From Strigamia acuminata (taxonomy: Eukaryota; Arthropoda; Chilopoda; Geophilomorpha; Linotaeniidae), in NCBI GenBank assembly GCA_949358305.1, contig OX442317.1, positions 10,296,186 through 10,360,185 on the forward strand: 64,000 nt of DNA. The letters are read 5' to 3'. Made by a program: the position numbers and the translations under genes. This document shows, in pieces, positions 60,101 to 64,000 of the stretch. The notes beneath the pieces are model-generated. The model saw only the letters and a list, made by a program, of their open reading frames with translations. It made no database searches and was not told where the DNA came from. How positions within the stretch are numbered: position 1 is the first letter of the stretch; each line of letters starts with the position of its first letter.

Positions 60101-60500
60101 GGATATGTAGAGATGTGATGAATTAGTAAAGAGATTTGGATGGAAAATTTTAGACAACTTCATCGATTCAAATCCATACACTGCAAGGTTTAAAGGGTGT
60201 AAGATTGCACTATTATAGGTGGTGAAACAACTTGTTTCTATTTAGACTTCTTCTTTATATTAATTTAAATTACACCTGTGTAGGTCACATCTTTATGTGT
60301 GTATGTATAGGCTACATCTTGCAGGATTCAAGATACACCCAAAATGGATTATTACTTCTTGGTAGTATATATTTATTTTTCTGTGAAGTAACACTACACA
60401 TGATCTAGATAAACAGGTGTTAAAAAAATAAGTGTTCTAATGGAAACATTATTTCAATATTGGTTTGTATACAAAATCATCATTTTATTTTGTTTTTAAC
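57138..60500. other. Non-coding stretch after the LTR element
   Basis: No further WIF1 exon or other gene is recognised. Three degenerate copies of a 32-33-bp unit rich in CGTGATAT/CGCGAT and CACCAAATT lie at about 57957-58050. A pyrimidine tract lies at 58538-58565. The remaining open frames are short. Confidence 0.5.
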
Positions 60501-61891
60501 TAATGCTATGTTCACACTTGAACCACTTTTCTATAAAACTTGCTCACTTTATAAAGTCTTGTGTTCACACTTGTTCCAGTTTTTTACAACTCAGATACAC
60601 CCAGACACTTCTACACTTCAAACACTTCTACAACTTTAGTTGTAGATAGAAGTGACTTCTACAACTTGACGTCACAACTCTAAGTATCGCCCCCATTTTG
60701 TCACGTGACTGATCTTGAGGAAAATCAAGCGTGAACTAGGCCTCTAAGTCTCCTTGCTATTTACGTAATCAAAATTTTATATTTTCCTGTTAATGTTGAT
60801 GTGGGGAATTAAGTATAAATATTTTCAACTTAAACTCTTGCTAACTTTAAGATTAGCCTTTCTCCCATTGGCCGAGCCATTTCACTTGTGTAGAGATACA
60901 AAAAAAGTACCAAAACACCAGAATTGCATTACAATGTACTACAGACATTGTAATTGATTACCAATTGTTAGGAAATTGTTGGCTTTCCTGACAAAGCAAC
61001 CAATAAACAGGACAAACATGAGTTTTAAATTAAAAAGTACATAAAACTTTATTTCCTAGATGTAAAAAACATTTTACAATAAAATACAATTAAAATTATA
61101 TCAATTTAAATGATCATCATAACCACAGAAATAAAAAATGAGACTAGGCCAATGGGAGAAAAGCTAATCTTGGAGTTAACAAGAGTATACTTGTAAAGTC
61201 TAAAAGTGAGAGAGAGAAAAAAAAAATCGATTTTGAGCTTTCGAAAGTAAGAAATTTTGATGGGATTAACTTGATGAATCAACTTGGAAATGATTTAACG
61301 TTTTTTCAAGAAATATTTTTGTAAAAAACTGCAGAAAGGGCTCGGCTGAGATGCATCAACAATGCAAATTTAACATTTGACCAACACTAGACAGAGGAAA
61401 TACGACGTAAGAACTGAAATTGGCTAAGGATTAAGAACAAAACCTGCGAACAAAGAAATAGATGGCAAAAAGAAAGGAATACGCTTAGACCGAAAGAAAT
61501 AGCTTAAAGCAAATGCTAAAAACAATAATAATAAGAAAAAAAACTATTTACCATTTCTCTGAGGAATTTCTAGGGTGAACTGCTTTGCATATGATAGAAC
61601 AATTTACTTTTATCATCAAAGAAACAATTCCACTAGAAAAAAAGCAATTGTAAATTGAAAACGTCAGAACCATCAATTTCGTATCATTGTGAGAAAACAT
61701 TTTCAAAGTAGGTCAGCATATTTTGAAATGAACATAATTTCGCGTATTTTTCTTATTTTTGAAAATTCCCATTTTTTTCTTTAATTTTCTGAAATCCTTC
61801 AATAATCAGTTTGTTTTCCAGTGACCATCAAATTAGGCTTTCTAAAAGTTGCAACTTCTACACAAGTGGTTCAAGTGTGAACTAGGCATTA
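60501..61891. mobile_element. 1.39-kb TIR element
   Basis: The left end TAATGCTATGTTCACACTTG, continuing AACCACTT, is inverted at the right end (…AAGTGGTTCAAGTGTGAACT, then AGGCATTA), giving a TIR of about 28-30 bp with two changes. A second inverted pair lies inside: AAGATTAGCCTTTCTCCC followed by ATTGGCC near 60850, against GGCCAATGGGAGAAAAGC near 61148. No transposase is encoded. No clear target duplication could be set, so the superfamily is open. Confidence 0.75.
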
Positions 61892-62479
61892 CGAATAGTT
61901 CATTTATTTTGCTTAACTTATTTTAAGTAACAATAATGCGATTTCCGCGTGCTCAGTTGAACATTTACCGTATTCATATAACACTTGGGCATTAGTAATA
62001 TTAAACTTTAATTTAGGAGCATTCAATCATAAGTCATTCATTTCACTTATTTCACTGATGTTTATTAATTTAAGGAAAATTTTAGTATTTGCTTAACCAA
62101 TTTGAACGCATTTAATGTTATCGTTGTTAAGTTAAGTGCTTCCGTTAATTATGTGCGACCTAACCTTAATAGCAAGTTGTGAGGGTGTTTTAATGAAATC
62201 GAGTTATAGCATAAGAACTTTAAGGAGCGCATTATAGTAAACCAGCAAACCAGCAAACCAGCAGTGAACCGCGTTGAACGAGGACCACCTACTGTAAATT
62301 AAATAACTTGTGGATAATTCATAAACTAGCAATCAACAGATCGATAAACTTTTATTGATCAATCAAATGTGGGCAGAAAACGTCAAGCAGTGGTGTTTCC
62401 CGACATCGTGTGTTGGATGACGCCTTCGGGTGGATTGTTTACTGGGCACTCACTACAATGGAAACCAGAACTGAAACTA
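61892..62479. other. Non-coding stretch
   Basis: AT-rich sequence with a small AACCAGCA tandem (three units, about 62241-62262). No gene signal was seen. Confidence 0.5.
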
Positions 62480-62481
62480 AT

Positions 62482-62623
62482 CACCGTTTCCCATTAGAAC
62501 ACACAAGTTAAGCAGCATTGGGTCAGTACTTGACTAGATGACCACTGACCTCCACCTTTTCTCCAACTGGGTTTTTCTCTTGCGGTTTCCTCAGTCTCGG
62601 TGCAAATGCACGACTGCCTCCTT
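62482..62623 (+). ncRNA. 5S-rRNA-derived SINE-like segment
   Basis: AAGTTAAGCAGCATTGGGTC and then AGTACTTGACTAGATGACC follow the 5S rRNA internal promoter region (GAAGCTAAGCAG … TAGTACTTGGATGGGAGACC), with box A at 62505-62516 and a box C remnant at 62529-62543. The 5' and 3' thirds of 5S are not preserved. A different, T-rich tail follows (CTCCAACTGGGTTTTTCTC). It is best read as a 5S-derived SINE or pseudogene, not a 5S gene. Confidence 0.55.
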
Positions 62624-64000
62624 GAAATTTGTCCAACCGAATTCACATCAACGACAAAAATCAAAGAGTCACAGATATTTATCTACAATTACTCAAGTTT
62701 TGGTGTAACCTACAATACAAGTAAGTTAGTTGTGGAGAATTTTGTAGTTGGTCATAATTAAATTACTCCGGGAAAATCCCCAGCTAGATGTTAAGAGATC
62801 GATAAATAATTATCGATCACGTGCACCGGAGAAGAAGACATCATTTTATTTATGTTTAAACTAAATTAATATCAGATGTCGCTTTTCGGCACAAAGATTA
62901 GAAAAATCTAAGTTGTAGTGCAAACACTGCATATTTCATTTTGCAAACTTTGATCTTCAATTTCTTGCGCCGACAAAAAGCTCTATAATTTAGTTCATTA
63001 CGCAACAACTTAAGAATCTTCCAATGAATTTGATCACTTAAAATGAGAGTTTTACTTTGAAAGGTCTACAACAGATGGTCACGCGCTGTAGAAATTGTGG
63101 ACACCTTCCGTGGACCATGTATGACAATTATCGTACTTAAATCGCTCGGACACAATTTGTCAATTCGACTGGTGGTTAACCAATCGTCAATACGACCACT
63201 GGTTTGCGATAATTTAAAGCCGGAGTCTGGAATTCAACACAATTGATATTTCTCCCGTTAAAAACACTAAGAGTACAAGCGCTCACGAGTGGAATTAGAG
63301 TAAATTACCTGATAGTTTTTCATCACGAAGTCAGTGCCCGATCCTGCCTCGGATTTGTATTTGTTACGACTTACTTTTGTTTGGCATTCGGTTCACAATA
63401 GACTTGAACCAACACAAAAGTAAGGCAGCAAAAATCCAGCATAATAGAACCTATTTTATTCACGTCACAATGTCGGTGATTACATCACAAACTACATTAG
63501 TACATTAGCTAAAGGAAAGACCGTTCCCAAATGTTTAGACTACCATAAAGTAATGAATAAATAAATACATCAATTCTCAAATACAAAATAAACAGAATTA
63601 ACTACGATTGTGGTGCTACCTGTTAACTAGCCAGCTCTTTACGAAGATCAGAGACACACACAAAGCTTGTTTACTTCGCTATTCGGGTAAGTCAACATGT
63701 CGCCGGCTATTTGCATTTTAAATTGACCGGCTGGAACTTTAAGATTTAATTAAATAATAAGAGTAGTACGCCATATGGTATGTTAGTAATTAGACCCTCA
63801 ACTGTTGTTGGAGCTTAACAGGAAAACAAATTACCCAAAATTGGTATCTGCGGTAGTAATGTCGTTATTAAAACGTTGAAGAAGCAAGGCTGGGACACAT
63901 GGGGAGTAAACATACATTTCTACAAATATTTGATGAAAATACAACCAATGAGAGCAGTTTTTACACAGTGTTCTTGATTCTTTCCAGCAGCAATTCTGGA
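62624..64000. other. Non-coding end of window
   Basis: No coding exon, RNA gene or repeat structure that I can support was seen in this last stretch. Confidence 0.45.

Noticed and set aside
1-64000. CRISPR array or bacterial-type operon
   Set aside because: Spliced animal genes occur throughout, and the repeats seen are tandem, TIR or LTR in type.

Overview
The window is animal nuclear DNA. It is AT-rich, with spliced genes whose introns are often only 55-120 bp, and it carries several transposon families. Seven cellular genes can be supported. They are an LRR protein and an SLC2A13/HMIT-type transporter (both partial, plus strand), a caveolin (minus), TPRA1 (minus), TUBGCP6 (plus, apparently complete), MOV10L1 (minus, apparently complete) and the first two coding exons of WIF1 (plus). 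Caveolin, WIF1, MOV10L1 and GH[AV]S motifs in TUBGCP6 fit a non-vertebrate deuterostome. A tunicate is plausible but is not proved by the sequence.

Layout: 1-2382 LRR gene split by a TIR insertion; 2700-3110 LINE tail; 3183-4503 last exons of SLC2A13; 7083-8485 caveolin; 11462-13541 fragments of an unidentified minus-strand gene; 13819-16155 TPRA1, head-to-head with TUBGCP6 (16997-24191); 24978-29665 MOV10L1, convergent with TUBGCP6 and head-to-head with WIF1 (first exon 30259-30406, second 44695-44834). The 14.3-kb WIF1 intron 1 holds a hAT MITE with a perfect 8-bp TSD, other TIR elements, a TTAA-flanked 1.3-kb element and a tRNA-like SINE head.

WIF1 intron 2 contains a complete and apparently very young Ty3/Gypsy LTR retrotransposon at 45951-57137. 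It has two 610-bp LTRs with no difference seen, a 4-bp AACG TSD, a tRNA-Pro-like PBS, gag, and pol in the -1 frame reached through an A8 slip run directly before the gag stop. It also carries a 904-codon third ORF that does not look like env. This third ORF and the LTR's paired POU octamers are the least ordinary signals in the window. From 57138 to the end I see only non-coding DNA, including a 1.4-kb TIR element and a 5S-derived SINE-like segment.

TUBGCP6 (centrosomal microtubule nucleation) and MOV10L1 (piRNA helicase) sit tail-to-tail, as I recall they do, with other genes between, in human 22q13.33. All gene models were assembled by hand from splice signals and remembered family sequences. 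No alignment or database search was run.
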